This document shows positions 19,453 through 28,362 of a stretch of DNA of 64,000 bases, in pieces. The first letter of the stretch is position 1, and the number at the start of each line of letters is the position of its first letter. Both the position numbers and the translations under genes were made by a program. The notes under the pieces were generated by a model. It ran no database searches. It was given only the letters and a program-made list of their open reading frames with translations, and was not told the origin of the DNA. The stretch is from an uncultured Bradyrhizobium sp. (GTDB lineage: Bacteria > Pseudomonadota > Alphaproteobacteria > Rhizobiales > Xanthobacteraceae): assembly GCF_947648125.1 (NCBI RefSeq), contig NZ_CANSMR010000024.1:45135-109134 (forward strand), given 5' to 3'.

Positions 19453-20040
19453 CTAGCCGTTGCCTTCGCGCTTGCCGTCGTCGAGCGGCAGCACATTGCT
19501 GCGGCCGGACATCGCCGAGAGAGCGTCGAGCGCCTCCTCGCACCATTCCACCACCATGCGCTCATGCCGCATGCCGAGACGCAGGCTGAGCATCTTGCCG
19601 ACATCGGCCGGTGGTGCGGTGCCGTCGGGAAACCGTTTGTTGAGCAGGCGCTCGTAGCGCTCATAGCGGTCGCGGTGATGCTCCAGCCGCGCCATCAGGT
19701 CGGTGCGCAGCGGCTCGATGTCGACGCAGTCGAGCGCGTAGAGCCGGACCAAAAGGTCGTCCTTGATCGAGGGCGGAACGCTCGGCCGTGCCGCCCAGTG
19801 CTTCAGCGCCGCGCGGCCCTCGGCCGTCAGGGTGTAGACCAGCTTGTTCGGCTTGCCGGATTGCACCACCTCGCGGCCCTGGACATGGCCCTTGTCGCGC
19901 AGCCGGGAGAGCTCGCGGTAGATCTGCTGATGGTCGGCCTTCCAGAAGAAGCCGATCGACGCGTCGAACGTCTTGGCGAGCTCATAGCCCGTCATCGGAC
20001 GTTCCGTGAGGCAGGCGAGGATTGCGTCACCGAGTGCCAA
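19453..20040 (-). CDS. PadR family transcriptional regulator
   Basis: The 195-residue protein begins with the PadR winged helix (ALGDAILACLTERPMTGYEL, then HQQIYRELSRLRDKG) and has a C-terminal helical domain containing LEHHRDRYERYERLL. PadR proteins repress stress and phenolic-acid genes. It is divergent from an NTF2-like protein followed by beta-oxidation genes, which are the probable targets. Direct repeats lie in the shared spacer. The 278 bases between it and podJL hold no gene I can recognise. Confidence 0.88.
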   Translation of the reverse strand: MALGDAILACLTERPMTGYELAKTFDASIGFFWKADHQQIYRELSRLRDKGHVQGREVVQSGKPNKLVYTLTAEGRAALKHWAARPSVPPSIKDDLLVRLYALDCVDIEPLRTDLMARLEHHRDRYERYERLLNKRFPDGTAPPADVGKMLSLRLGMRHERMVVEWCEEALDALSAMSGRSNVLPLDDGKREGNG

Positions 20041-20105
20041 CGCCCACCTCCATCCCAGTTCCCGTATCAGCCATTCTGAAGTTCGCTTGACTTTATGCGT
20101 TACTG

Positions 20106-20129
20106 TGCATATGCGTCAATATGCATATG
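20106..20129. promoter_or_regulatory. Candidate PadR operator
   Basis: TGCATATG occurs twice (20106-20113 and 20122-20129), 16 bases apart start to start. Each copy contains the palindrome CATATG. The pair sits between the divergent PadR gene and the NTF2-like gene. Confidence 0.45.
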
Positions 20130-20204
20130 GTGATCGGCATGCCGCCTTGTCGCGCGCAGCCGATGTTCAGGCTTCTTAAACCCCCTGCCGCAGGAGACGT
20201 CCGA

Positions 20205-20621
20205 ATGAGCAAGCCGGGCCTCGACAAGTGGTACGCCTACATGAAGTCCCACGACACCGCCGCGCTGTGGGATCTGCTGCATCCCGATGCGGTGTTCGAA
20301 AGCCCGGTCGTGCACACGCCGCAGCGCGGCCGCGACATCACCTTCAAGTATCTGACCAGCGCCGCCAAGGTGCTCGGCGGCCCGACCTTCAAATATCTGG
20401 GCGAGTGGCAGAGCGACACCGGCACGGTGCTCGAGTTCGAGAACGAGATCGACGGCATCAAGCTGAACGGCGTCGACATCATCACGTTCGACGGTGATGG
20501 CCGGATCACGCATTTCAAGGTGATGGTGCGCCCGCTCAAGGCGATCAACCTGCTGCATCGGATGATGGGCGAAGAGTTGATGAAGCAGAGCGGCGCAACG
20601 TCGCAATCACAGTCTCGCTAG
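20205..20621 (+). CDS. Nuclear transport factor 2 family (SnoaL-like) protein
   Basis: The 138-residue protein begins MSKPGLDKWYAYMKSHDTAA and has LWDLLHPDAVFESPVVHTPQ, the cone-shaped NTF2/SnoaL fold often used for small-molecule binding or isomerisation. The ATG at 20205 has CAGGAGA eight bases upstream; earlier in-frame starts would read through the presumed promoter. The acyl-CoA dehydrogenase starts 108 bases downstream on the same strand, so a link to beta-oxidation is likely but the activity is unknown. Confidence 0.85.
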   Translation: MSKPGLDKWYAYMKSHDTAALWDLLHPDAVFESPVVHTPQRGRDITFKYLTSAAKVLGGPTFKYLGEWQSDTGTVLEFENEIDGIKLNGVDIITFDGDGRITHFKVMVRPLKAINLLHRMMGEELMKQSGATSQSQSR

Positions 20622-20729
20622 GACCTGCCGCGGACCTCCCGAACCGGATAAGGTCCGTTCCAACAAACCCAAGGACAAGCTGCGCAGCATCGGTCGCGCG
20701 TGCGACCGCGAGCCAGCCGGGAGATCAGC

Positions 20730-22517
20730 ATGCCGACCTACAAAGCCCCCGTCGAAGACGTCAGCTTCCTGTTGAACGACGTCTTCCAGATCGATCGTTA
20801 TGGCAATCTTCCCGGCTTCACCGATGCGTCGGCCGATGTGCGCGAGGCGATCCTCGGCGAAGCTGCCAAGCTCAGCGAGGAAGTGTTGCAGCCGCTCAAT
20901 CGCACAGGCGATCTCGAAGGCTGCAAGCGCAATGACGACGGCAGCGTCACCACGCCGAAGGGCTTCAAGGAAGCCTTCAAGCAGGTCGCCGAAGGCGGCT
21001 GGCTCGGCCTGTCGGCGCCGACCGAATTTGGCGGCCAGGGCCTGCCGGTGACGCTCTCGCAGGCGGTCAACGAATTCCAGATCTCCGCCAACATGGCGTT
21101 CTCGATGTATGGCGGGCTGACCATGGGCGCGACCGCAGCGCTGCTGGTGCACGGCACCCCCGAGCAGAAGAAGACCTATGTGCCGAAGATGATCGCCGGC
21201 GAGTGGACCGGCACCATGAACCTGACCGAGCCGCAGTGCGGCACCGATCTCGGCCTGCTCCGTACCAAGGCGGTGCGCCAGGCCGACGGCAGCTTCAAGA
21301 TCACGGGCACCAAGATATTCATCTCCGCCGGCGAGCACGATCTTGCCGACAACATCATCCACCTCGTGCTGGCGCGCATCGAAGGCGCGCCAGCCGGCAT
21401 CAAGGGCGTCTCGCTGTTCGTGGTTCCGAAGGTGCTCGTCAATGCCGACGGCTCGCTCGGCCAGCGCAACGGCGTCACCTGCGGCTCGATCGAGCACAAG
21501 ATGGGCATCCACGGCAATTCCACCTGTGTGATGAACTACGACAACGCCACCGGCTGGCTGATCGGCGAAGAGAACAAGGGCATGCAGGGCATGTTCGTGA
21601 TGATGAACGAGGCCCGCCTCGGCGTCGCCGTGCAGGGTCTCGCGCAGTCCGAGGTCGCCTATCAGAACGCAGTCGCCTATGCGCGGGAGCGTTTGCAGGG
21701 CCGTTCGCTGACCGGCGTCAAGGCCGCCGACAAGCCGGCTGATCCGATCATCGTGCATCCCGACGTGCGCCGCACGCTGCTCACCATCCGCGCCTTCAAC
21801 GAGGCGGCGCGCGCCATGGTGGTGTGGACCGCGCTGAAGAGCGACGTCGCGCACCGCTCCCAAGACCCGAAGGATCGTCAGGCTGCCGACGATCACATGG
21901 GCCTGATGACGCCGGTGCTGAAGGGCGTTCTGACCGACACCGGCTTCGCCAACACGGTCTCCGCGCAGCAGATGTTCGGCGGCCACGGCTACATCGCCGA
22001 GCACGGCATGGAGCAGTTCGTGCGCGATGCCCGCATCGCGATGATCTATGAGGGCGCCAACGGCATCCAGGCGCTCGACCTGGTCGGCCGTAAGCTGCCG
22101 CGCGACGGCGGCCGGGCCGCGATGGCGTTCTTCGGTGAGGTCACCGCCTTCGCCAAGGAGCATGGCGGCGACGAGGCGATGAAGCCGTTCATCACCCCGC
22201 TCTCCACCGCGCTCGGCCATCTGCAACAGGCCACCGGCTGGCTGATGCAGAACGCGCTGACCAAGCCCGACAATGCCGGCGCCGCCGCGACCGATTTCAT
22301 GAAATTGTTCGGCCTCGTCGCGCTCGGCTACATGTGGGCCAAGATGGCCAAGGTGGCGCAGGACAAGGCCGCCGCCGGCGCCACGCCCTACCTGAACACC
22401 AAGCTCGTGACCGGGCGCTTCTTCATGGAGAGGTTGCTGCCGGAGACCGCCGTGCATCTGGCCCGGATCCAGAGCGGCAGCGCCACCACGATGGAACTGG
22501 CCGCGGAAGCGTTCTGA
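20730..22517 (+). CDS. Acyl-CoA dehydrogenase (DmdC-like, FadE-type)
   Basis: The 595-residue flavoprotein catalyses alpha,beta-dehydrogenation of acyl-CoA. Its size, the MPTYKAPVEDVSFLLNDVF start and the extra C-terminal helical domain place it with the long DmdC-like dehydrogenases. FAD and substrate motifs include MNLTEPQCGTDLG and KIFISAGEHDL. The catalytic Glu is in MIYEGANGIQALDL near residue 439. The start at 20730 fits the family. It is the first of three genes for one beta-oxidation round. Chain-length preference cannot be read; DmdC proteins use methylmercaptopropionyl-CoA, so that substrate is an alternative. Confidence 0.88.
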   Translation: MPTYKAPVEDVSFLLNDVFQIDRYGNLPGFTDASADVREAILGEAAKLSEEVLQPLNRTGDLEGCKRNDDGSVTTPKGFKEAFKQVAEGGWLGLSAPTEFGGQGLPVTLSQAVNEFQISANMAFSMYGGLTMGATAALLVHGTPEQKKTYVPKMIAGEWTGTMNLTEPQCGTDLGLLRTKAVRQADGSFKITGTKIFISAGEHDLADNIIHLVLARIEGAPAGIKGVSLFVVPKVLVNADGSLGQRNGVTCGSIEHKMGIHGNSTCVMNYDNATGWLIGEENKGMQGMFVMMNEARLGVAVQGLAQSEVAYQNAVAYARERLQGRSLTGVKAADKPADPIIVHPDVRRTLLTIRAFNEAARAMVVWTALKSDVAHRSQDPKDRQAADDHMGLMTPVLKGVLTDTGFANTVSAQQMFGGHGYIAEHGMEQFVRDARIAMIYEGANGIQALDLVGRKLPRDGGRAAMAFFGEVTAFAKEHGGDEAMKPFITPLSTALGHLQQATGWLMQNALTKPDNAGAAATDFMKLFGLVALGYMWAKMAKVAQDKAAAGATPYLNTKLVTGRFFMERLLPETAVHLARIQSGSATTMELAAEAF

Positions 22518-22522
22518 AAATT

Positions 22523-22544
22523 GCCGCCGCACCCGTGCGGCGGC
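22523..22544 (+). terminator. Hairpin after the acyl-CoA dehydrogenase gene
   Basis: GCCGCCGCAC-CC-GTGCGGCGGC is a perfect 10-base stem six bases past the stop codon, followed by CGCTTCCTTCC. It lies just before the thiolase, so it may attenuate rather than fully stop transcription. Confidence 0.5.
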
Positions 22545-22589
22545 GCTTCCTTCCGTATATATTATGATCCTCATATCAAGGAGGGCGTC

Positions 22590-23798
22590 ATGCCTGAGGC
22601 ATACATCTACGATCACGTTCGTACCCCACGCGGCCGCGGCAAGGCCGATGGCGCACTGCACGAGGTCACCGCGCTGGCGCTAGCCACGGTGCCGCTGAAG
22701 TCGCTCAAGGAGCGCAACAATCTGCCCGAGGACAGCGTCGACGACGTCATCCTCGGTGTGGTCGATCCGGTCGGCGAGGCCGGAAGCGACATCGCCCGCT
22801 TCGCCGCGCTCAACGCCGGCCTCGGCGAGAAGGTGCCGGGCGTGCAGATCAGCCGGTTCTGCGCCTCCGGCCTCGATGCCGTGAATTTCGCCGCAGCCCA
22901 GATCATGAGTGGCCAGCATGAACTCGTGATCGGCGGCGGTGCGGAATCGATGAGCCGCGTCGGCATCGGCGCCTCCGGCGGCGCATGGCCGATGGATCCC
23001 TCGATGGCGGTGCCGGCCTATTTCATGCCGCAGGGTATCTCGGCCGACCTGATCGCGACCAAATACGGTTTTTCGCGCGACGATGTCGACGCTTACGCCG
23101 TGCAGAGCCAGCAGCGCGCGGCTAAGTCGTGGGATGAGGGCCGCTTCAACAAGTCGGTGGTGCCGGTCAGGGACATCAACGGCCTGACCATCCTCGCCAA
23201 GGACGAGCACATGCGCCCGACCACGACGATGCAGTCGCTGGCGCAGCTGCAGCCGTCCTTCGCGGCGATGGCAGCGATGGCCGGCTTCGACGCGGTGGCG
23301 ATCCAGTCGCATCCCGAGGTCGAGAAGGTCAATTACGTGCATCACGCCGGCAATTCCTCCGGCATCGTCGACGGGGCCGGCGCGGTGCTGCTCGGCAGCA
23401 AGGAGGCGGGCGCCAAGCACGGCCTGAAGCCGCGGGCGAAGATCCGCGCGTTCGCCAATATCGGCTCGGAGCCCGCGATGATGCTGACCGGCCCGGTCGA
23501 CGTCACCGAAAAGCTGTTCGAGCGGTCCGGCATGAAGAAGTCGGACATCGACCTGTTCGAGCTCAACGAGGCCTTCGCCTCGGTGGTGCTGCGCTACATC
23601 CAGGCCTTCGACATCGACAACGCCAAGATTAACGTCAATGGCGGCGCGATCGCGCTCGGCCATCCGTTAGGGGCGACCGGCGCGATGATCCTCGGCACCG
23701 TGCTCGACGAGCTCGAGCGCACCAACAAGGAAACGGCGCTGGTCACGCTGTGCATCGGCGGCGGCATGGGCACCGCCACCATCATCGAGCGTGTGTAG
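22590..23798 (+). CDS. fadA: Acetyl-CoA C-acyltransferase (thiolase)
   Basis: This 402-residue thiolase cleaves 3-ketoacyl-CoA with CoA. The acyl-accepting Cys is in [12 protein letters not shown] (near residue 91), the His is in [15 protein letters not shown] and the second Cys in CIGGGMGTA, so all catalytic residues are present. The ATG at 22590 follows AAGGAGG with ideal spacing. It is the middle gene of the beta-oxidation set. A biosynthetic acetoacetyl-CoA thiolase role is less likely in this context. Confidence 0.9.
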   Translation: MPEAYIYDHVRTPRGRGKADGALHEVTALALATVPLKSLKERNNLPEDSVDDVILGVVDPVGEAGSDIARFAALNAGLGEKVPGVQISRFCASGLDAVNFAAAQIMSGQHELVIGGGAESMSRVGIGASGGAWPMDPSMAVPAYFMPQGISADLIATKYGFSRDDVDAYAVQSQQRAAKSWDEGRFNKSVVPVRDINGLTILAKDEHMRPTTTMQSLAQLQPSFAAMAAMAGFDAVAIQSHPEVEKVNYVHHAGNSSGIVDGAGAVLLGSKEAGAKHGLKPRAKIRAFANIGSEPAMMLTGPVDVTEKLFERSGMKKSDIDLFELNEAFASVVLRYIQAFDIDNAKINVNGGAIALGHPLGATGAMILGTVLDELERTNKETALVTLCIGGGMGTATIIERV

Positions 23799-23812
23799 CC
23801 GAGCAGGCAGCG

Positions 23813-23895
23813 CGTAGGGTGGGTTAGCCGAAGGCGTAACCCACCATGTCACCGCGAGAGAGGTGGTGGGTTACGCTTCGCGAACCCACCCTACG
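23813..23895. repeat. Interspersed palindromic repeat, family D (CGTAGGGTGGG type)
   Basis: CGTAGGGTGGGTTAGCCGAA at the left is answered by TTCGCGAACCCACCCTACG at the right, with an inner GGCGTAACCCACC/GGTGGGTTACGC stem. The whole 83 bases can form one long hairpin. It sits between thiolase and the FadB-like gene. This sequence type is widespread between genes in Bradyrhizobium and other bacteria. Confidence 0.8.
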
Positions 23896-23952
23896 AGATC
23901 GAGACGCAACCGCCGCGCCTGAGATCGGCCGCCGGCACCGAGGGAGCAAAAG

Positions 23953-26166
23953 ATGGCTTACAAGAATTTCAAGTTCGACGTCGACGCCGACGGCATTGCG
24001 CTGGTCACCTGGGATATCCCTGACCGTTCGATGAACGTGTTCGACGAGGTCTCGACCCAGGAGATCGGCGAGATCATCAAGCAGACGACCGGCGATGCAG
24101 CGATCAAGGGCGTCGTGATCACTTCGGCCAAGGAGGCGTTCTGCGCCGGCGCCGACCTTTCGATGCTCGAGGGCATGAACCGCAGCTACGCGCAGCTCCT
24201 GAAGGAGAAGGGCGAGGAAGCCGCGAACCAGATGCTGTTCGAGCAGAGCCGCCAGATGTCGCAGTCGTTCCGTGCGATCGAGACCTCGGGCAAGCCATGG
24301 GTTGCCGCGATCAACGGCCTCGCGCTCGGCGGCGGTTTCGAGATCACGCTGGCCTGCCACTACCGCGTCGCGGCCGAGAACCCCAAGACTCGCCTCGGCC
24401 TGCCCGAGATCAAGGTCGGCCTGTTCCCCGGCGCCGGTGGCACCCAGCGTGTGCCGCGCCTGGTGTCGCCGCAGGACGCGATGCAATTGCTGCTCAAGGG
24501 CGAGGCGGTCAACCTGACCCGCGCCAAGGCGCTCAATCTGATTCACGCCGTCGTGCCCGCAGCTGACCTGATCAAGGCCGCGAAGGACTGGATCAAGGGC
24601 GGCGGCAAGGCCGTCGCGCCATGGGACGAGAAGGGCTTCAAGCTGCCCGGCGGCCCCGTCTTCTCCAAGATGGGCATGCAGATGTTCCCGGCCGGCAACG
24701 CGATCTATCGCCGCGAGACCTACGACAATTATCCGGCCGCGCGCGCCATCATGAGCTGCGTCTATGAGGGGCTGCAGCTGCCGATCGACGCCGCGCTGCG
24801 GGTCGAGTCGCGGTACTTCACGCAGATCCTGCGCTCGAAGGAAGCGGCGGCGATGATCCGGTCGCTGTTCCTGTCGATGCAGGAGCTGAACAAGGGCGCC
24901 CGCCGCCCGGCAGGCGTGCCGCCGACCAAGGTCAAGAAGCTCGCCGTGATCGGTGCCGGCTTCATGGGCGCAAGCGTCGGCTATGTCTCGGCGCAGGCCG
25001 GCATCGACGTCGTGCTGGTTGATCGCGACCAGGAGAGCGCCGACAAGGGCAAGGGCCACGCCAAGACCGTGGTCGACGGCCTCGTCGCGAAGGGCCGGAT
25101 GAAGCAGGAAGCCGGCGACGCCATCCTGGCGCGCATCTCGGCGACTGCGGACTACAACGTGATCAGGGATTGCGACCTCGTCATCGAGGCGGTGTTCGAG
25201 GACCGCAAGGTCAAGGCCGACACCTACGCCAAGGCGCAGCCGCTGCTGAAGTCGGACGCGATCTTCGCCTCCAACACCTCGACCCTGCCGATCAACTCGC
25301 TGGCCGAGGAGTTCAAGGACCAGGGCAAGTTCATCGGCATCCACTTCTTCTCGCCGGTCGAGAAGATGATGTTGGTCGAGATCATCCTGGGCAAGAACAC
25401 CGGCGACGTCGCGCTGGCGACCGCGCTCGACTATGTCCGCGCCATCGGCAAGACGCCGATCGTTGTCAACGACAGCAGGGGCTTCTTCGCCAACCGCTGC
25501 GTGATGCGCTACATCTCCGAGGGCAACGAGATGCTGCTCGAAGGCGTACCGCCGGCGATGATCGAGAACACCGCCAAGATGGCGGGGATGCCGGTCGGGC
25601 CGCTCTCGCTACAGGACGAGGTCGCGCTCGATCTCGGCCTCAAGATCACCAAGGCGACCGAGGCCGACCTCGGCCCCAACGCGATCGACCAGGCGCAGAA
25701 GAAGTTGATGGTCGAGATGGTCGAGAAGCAGGGCCGCTTCGGCCGCAAGAACGGCAAGGGCTTCTACGACTATCCCGAGAAAGGCAAGGGTCAGAAGAGC
25801 CTGTGGCCCGGGCTCGCGAATCTGCAGCCCAAGCAGCTCGATCCCGACACGCTCAGCGTCGAGGAATTGAAGCAGCGCTTCCTGGTGGTGCAGGCGGTGG
25901 AAGCCGCGCGCACCGTCGAGGATCACGTCATCACCGACGTGCGCGAGGCCGATGTCGGCTCGATCCTCGGCTTCGGCTTCGCGCCGTTCACCGGCGGTGC
26001 GCTGTCCTATATCGACTTCATGGGCACCAAGAATTTCGTCGCGCTCTGCCACGCTTTCGAGAAGAAATACGGCTCGCGCTTCACGCCGCCGAAGCTGCTC
26101 GAGGAGATGGCTGCCAAGGGCGAAACCTTCTACGGCCGCTTCCCGCCGAAGAAGCAGGCGGCGTAA
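23953..26166 (+). CDS. fadB: Fused enoyl-CoA hydratase / 3-hydroxyacyl-CoA dehydrogenase
   Basis: The 737-residue bifunctional beta-oxidation enzyme has an N-terminal crotonase domain with AFCAGADLSMLEG, INGLALGGGFEITLACHYR and LPEIKVGLFPGAGGTQ, which carry the oxyanion hole and catalytic Glu. The NAD-binding Rossmann domain begins KKLAVIGAGFMGASVG near residue 328. The dehydrogenase catalytic His is in IGIHFFSPVEKM, and the C-terminal domains follow. It hydrates enoyl-CoA and oxidises the hydroxyacyl-CoA, feeding the thiolase encoded just upstream. The start ATG at 23953 follows GGGAGCAAAAG. Confidence 0.9.
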   Translation: MAYKNFKFDVDADGIALVTWDIPDRSMNVFDEVSTQEIGEIIKQTTGDAAIKGVVITSAKEAFCAGADLSMLEGMNRSYAQLLKEKGEEAANQMLFEQSRQMSQSFRAIETSGKPWVAAINGLALGGGFEITLACHYRVAAENPKTRLGLPEIKVGLFPGAGGTQRVPRLVSPQDAMQLLLKGEAVNLTRAKALNLIHAVVPAADLIKAAKDWIKGGGKAVAPWDEKGFKLPGGPVFSKMGMQMFPAGNAIYRRETYDNYPAARAIMSCVYEGLQLPIDAALRVESRYFTQILRSKEAAAMIRSLFLSMQELNKGARRPAGVPPTKVKKLAVIGAGFMGASVGYVSAQAGIDVVLVDRDQESADKGKGHAKTVVDGLVAKGRMKQEAGDAILARISATADYNVIRDCDLVIEAVFEDRKVKADTYAKAQPLLKSDAIFASNTSTLPINSLAEEFKDQGKFIGIHFFSPVEKMMLVEIILGKNTGDVALATALDYVRAIGKTPIVVNDSRGFFANRCVMRYISEGNEMLLEGVPPAMIENTAKMAGMPVGPLSLQDEVALDLGLKITKATEADLGPNAIDQAQKKLMVEMVEKQGRFGRKNGKGFYDYPEKGKGQKSLWPGLANLQPKQLDPDTLSVEELKQRFLVVQAVEAARTVEDHVITDVREADVGSILGFGFAPFTGGALSYIDFMGTKNFVALCHAFEKKYGSRFTPPKLLEEMAAKGETFYGRFPPKKQAA

Positions 26167-26360
26167 GCGCCGTTACGTTTTGAGCCAACTCGCGCAGGAT
26201 CAAGCCGGTCATCGATCCGACTTGATCCTGTTGCGTGACGGTCGCACAGGTCAAAGTCCCGCCACGCTTGCTCCCCACTGGCACCACGCTGCTGGCATCA
26301 CTCTTGCTCGTCGATCGCCAGGATGATCGAAGACGACGATCAGGGTTGGGGTGTCCTGCA

Positions 26361-26531
26361 ATGCGTTCTGTGCCCAAGGAAGGTGCCGCTGAGGCCGCGG
26401 GCAAGCATTCCGTCTCGCTGCGCTTGCGCGGCAAGGGTCCTTCCTGGTTCGGCCTGGTGCTACTCGTTCTGGCCGTGGACCTTGTGCTCGCGGCGGCCGC
26501 GTGGAATGCCGTCGACTTCTTCCGCAATTGA
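26361..26531 (+). CDS. Small single-pass membrane protein, hypothetical
   Basis: This 56-residue frame reads MRSVPKEGAAEAAGKHSVSL followed by a basic linker and one membrane helix (WFGLVLLVLAVDLVLAAAAW). The layout and charge pattern look like a genuine short membrane protein. The ATG is chosen because upstream codons look non-coding. Its 3' end overlaps the convergent gene at 26460-26765 by 72 bases, so one of the two could be spurious. Function unknown. Confidence 0.5.
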   Translation: MRSVPKEGAAEAAGKHSVSLRLRGKGPSWFGLVLLVLAVDLVLAAAAWNAVDFFRN

Positions 26532-26765
26532 GCCGTCATTGTCCGGCGAGAGCACGGCGCCGGCGAGATAGGCGAGCTGGTTGAACGCGAGGCAGGCGAC
26601 GACGATCGGGGCGCCGGTGGCAAAGGCATAGCCATCCGATTGGAGCAAGATTGCCGCGAGCACCGCGATCAGCGGCGACACCAGCATCAACGTCCAAACC
26701 CGAAAATACAAACTGGTTGCCAGCCCAACGAGCGTGCTGGTCAAAAGCGTCAAGGCGATCGTCAC
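26460..26765 (-). CDS. Small multi-pass membrane protein, hypothetical
   Basis: The 101-residue protein has three hydrophobic helices (ALTLLTSTLVGLATSLYF, LMLVSPLIAVLAAILL, and APIVVACLAFNQLAYLAGAV) and a polar C-terminus. It resembles small conserved membrane proteins of Bradyrhizobium but I cannot name a family. The last 24 codons overlap the opposite-strand gene at 26361-26531. The 231 bases from here to the GST stop hold only the GST terminator. Confidence 0.6.
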   Translation of the reverse strand: MTIALTLLTSTLVGLATSLYFRVWTLMLVSPLIAVLAAILLQSDGYAFATGAPIVVACLAFNQLAYLAGAVLSPDNDGSIAEEVDGIPRGRREHKVHGQNE

Positions 26766-26946
26766 ATTGTTGGACCAGTTGGAGCGGAGGGCGCGCCGCA
26801 GGTCATAGTCGGTCAGTTGGATCGCACGAACAAGGACAGCTACGCCCTCAGCCGGAAGTACACCGACTTAGTATTAATCGGTACAATGCGGGTTAAATTG
26901 AGACGTTCCACCTTTGGTTGCCGAAAGTAGGCTGGTGGCCACAGAA

Positions 26947-26975
26947 AAAGAGCCGGATCGGCGATCCGGCTCTTT
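26947..26975 (-). terminator. Intrinsic terminator of gstA
   Basis: AAAGAGCCGGATC-GGC-GATCCGGCTCTTT is a perfect 13-base stem with a 3-base loop. On the minus strand it is followed by a T run (CTTTTT counted into the stem's tail). It begins 21 bases beyond the GST stop codon, the expected place. Confidence 0.8.
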
Positions 26976-26996
26976 GTCAACTGTGGTGTGCCAGGC

Positions 26997-27614
26997 TCAG
27001 GCAGCCTTCAGCAGGCCTTCCTTCTTCAGCGCTTCCTGCACCTTCGGGCGCGCCGCGACGCGGGCCTTGTAAGCCATCACATTCGGCAGGCCGGAGAGAT
27101 CGAAGCCGAGCCGGTCGCTCGCCCACATGATCATGGTGAAGAGGTAGCCGTCGGCGACCGTGAACTGGTTGCCCATCAGATAGTCGCGTCCGGCGAGCTG
27201 GCTCTCGACATATTTGAACTTGCTCATGGCGCGGTCCTTGAAGAAGGCCTTGGCATCATCGGCGAGCACCGGCGAGAACATCGGGCCGAGATTCTTGTGC
27301 AGCTCGGTCGTGATGTAGTTCAGCCATTCGAGCAGCTTGTAGCGCTCGTTGGAATCCCTCGCCGGTGCCAGCTTCCGGTCGGCGACCCTGTCGGCGATCA
27401 TCTGGATGATGATCGGCCCTTCGGTGACCATCTCGCCGGTATCCAGCGCCAGCGCGGGCACCTGGCCCTTGGGGTTCACTTGCAGGAAATCGTCGCCGTT
27501 TTCGAGCTTCTTGGCGCGCAGATCGACCTTGACCAGGTCGTAGGGCAGGCCGGCCTCGAGCAGGGCGATGTGGGGGGAGAGGGAGCAGGCACCGGGGGAG
27601 TAATAAAGCTTCAT
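26997..27614 (-). CDS. gstA: Glutathione S-transferase, beta class (GstA)
   Basis: The 205-residue enzyme conjugates glutathione to electrophiles in the cytoplasm. MKLYYSPGACSLSPHIALLE is the beta-class start, with the active-site Cys at residue 10. NPKGQVPAL and the TEGPIIIQ segment bind glutathione. The ATG at 27614 follows GGAAGGAATA; an upstream in-frame start at 27674 would extend into the operator region. It is divergent from a MarR regulator, with paired operators between, and ends in a strong terminator. Confidence 0.93.
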   Translation of the reverse strand: MKLYYSPGACSLSPHIALLEAGLPYDLVKVDLRAKKLENGDDFLQVNPKGQVPALALDTGEMVTEGPIIIQMIADRVADRKLAPARDSNERYKLLEWLNYITTELHKNLGPMFSPVLADDAKAFFKDRAMSKFKYVESQLAGRDYLMGNQFTVADGYLFTMIMWASDRLGFDLSGLPNVMAYKARVAARPKVQEALKKEGLLKAA

Positions 27615-27663
27615 GGGGGTATTCCTTCCCTTGTTCTTGGCGTCCGGAGAGGGATTGCCTACA

Positions 27664-27701
27664 TGCACCTGCATGAAATAGTCAAGATTGATGCAGATGC
27701 A
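27664..27701. promoter_or_regulatory. Paired MarR operators between gstA and marR
   Basis: TGCACCTGCA (27664-27673) and TGCAGATGCA (27692-27701) fit one pattern, TGCANNTGCA, spaced 28 bases start to start. A TTGACT on the minus strand lies between them and could be the gstA -35. A plus-strand TTGATG...TACAGT pair overlaps the second site. Binding by the neighbouring MarR protein is inferred. Confidence 0.6.
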
Positions 27702-27744
27702 TTCAGTGCGGTACAGTCGGTGCCGGGACCTTATGGGCTAGACG

Positions 27745-28269
27745 ATGAAACGCAAGCTATCGAGCGAGGCGACGGCCGCCTGGATCCGCCTGATGCGGGT
27801 GCCGAGCCGGGTGCTGGACTGCGTCGAGCAGGATTTGAAGAAGGCGGGCTTTCCGCCGCTAGCCTGGTATGACGCCTTGCTCGAACTGTCGCGCGCGCCG
27901 TCGGGCGAGCTGCGCCCGGTCGAGCTCGAGCGGCAGATGCTGATCCCGCAATATTCGACCTCGCGGCTGATCGACAAGCTGGTCGACGAAGGGCTTGCCG
28001 CCCGGCGCGAATGCAAGATCGACAAGCGCGGCCAGTTCGTCGAGATCACCGAGGCCGGTCGCGAGCTCCAGAAGAAGATGTGGAGCGCCTATTCCTCGGC
28101 GATCGACAAGCATGTCGGCTCGAAATTGTCCGATGCCGACGCGACCAGGCTGTGCGGTCTGCTCGACCGTCTCGGCTGCTCCTGCGGTGATGCCAAAGGT
28201 GACACCAAGGTCGATGCAAAGAACGATACCAAGGCCACGCCGGCGCGAGACGGCGTGCCTGCCCGATGA
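27745..28269 (+). CDS. MarR family transcriptional regulator
   Basis: The 174-residue protein has the MarR winged helix: LERQMLIPQYSTSRLIDKLV as the recognition part, then EGLAARRECKIDKRGQFVEI as the wing. A Lys/Asp-rich tail (GDAKGDTKVDAKNDTKATP) follows Cys-Ser-Cys near residue 150. The cysteine pair CSCG might sense oxidants or electrophiles, which would suit control of gstA, but this is inference. It is divergent from gstA. Confidence 0.9.
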   Translation: MKRKLSSEATAAWIRLMRVPSRVLDCVEQDLKKAGFPPLAWYDALLELSRAPSGELRPVELERQMLIPQYSTSRLIDKLVDEGLAARRECKIDKRGQFVEITEAGRELQKKMWSAYSSAIDKHVGSKLSDADATRLCGLLDRLGCSCGDAKGDTKVDAKNDTKATPARDGVPAR

Positions 28270-28362
28270 TATTCCTGATTCCACCATCCGCGGCCGTTGC
28301 GGCCCACGGATGTCCCTGCCACCGCGCGCCTTCGATCGAAGCGCCCTTGAGTTGGATTTAGT

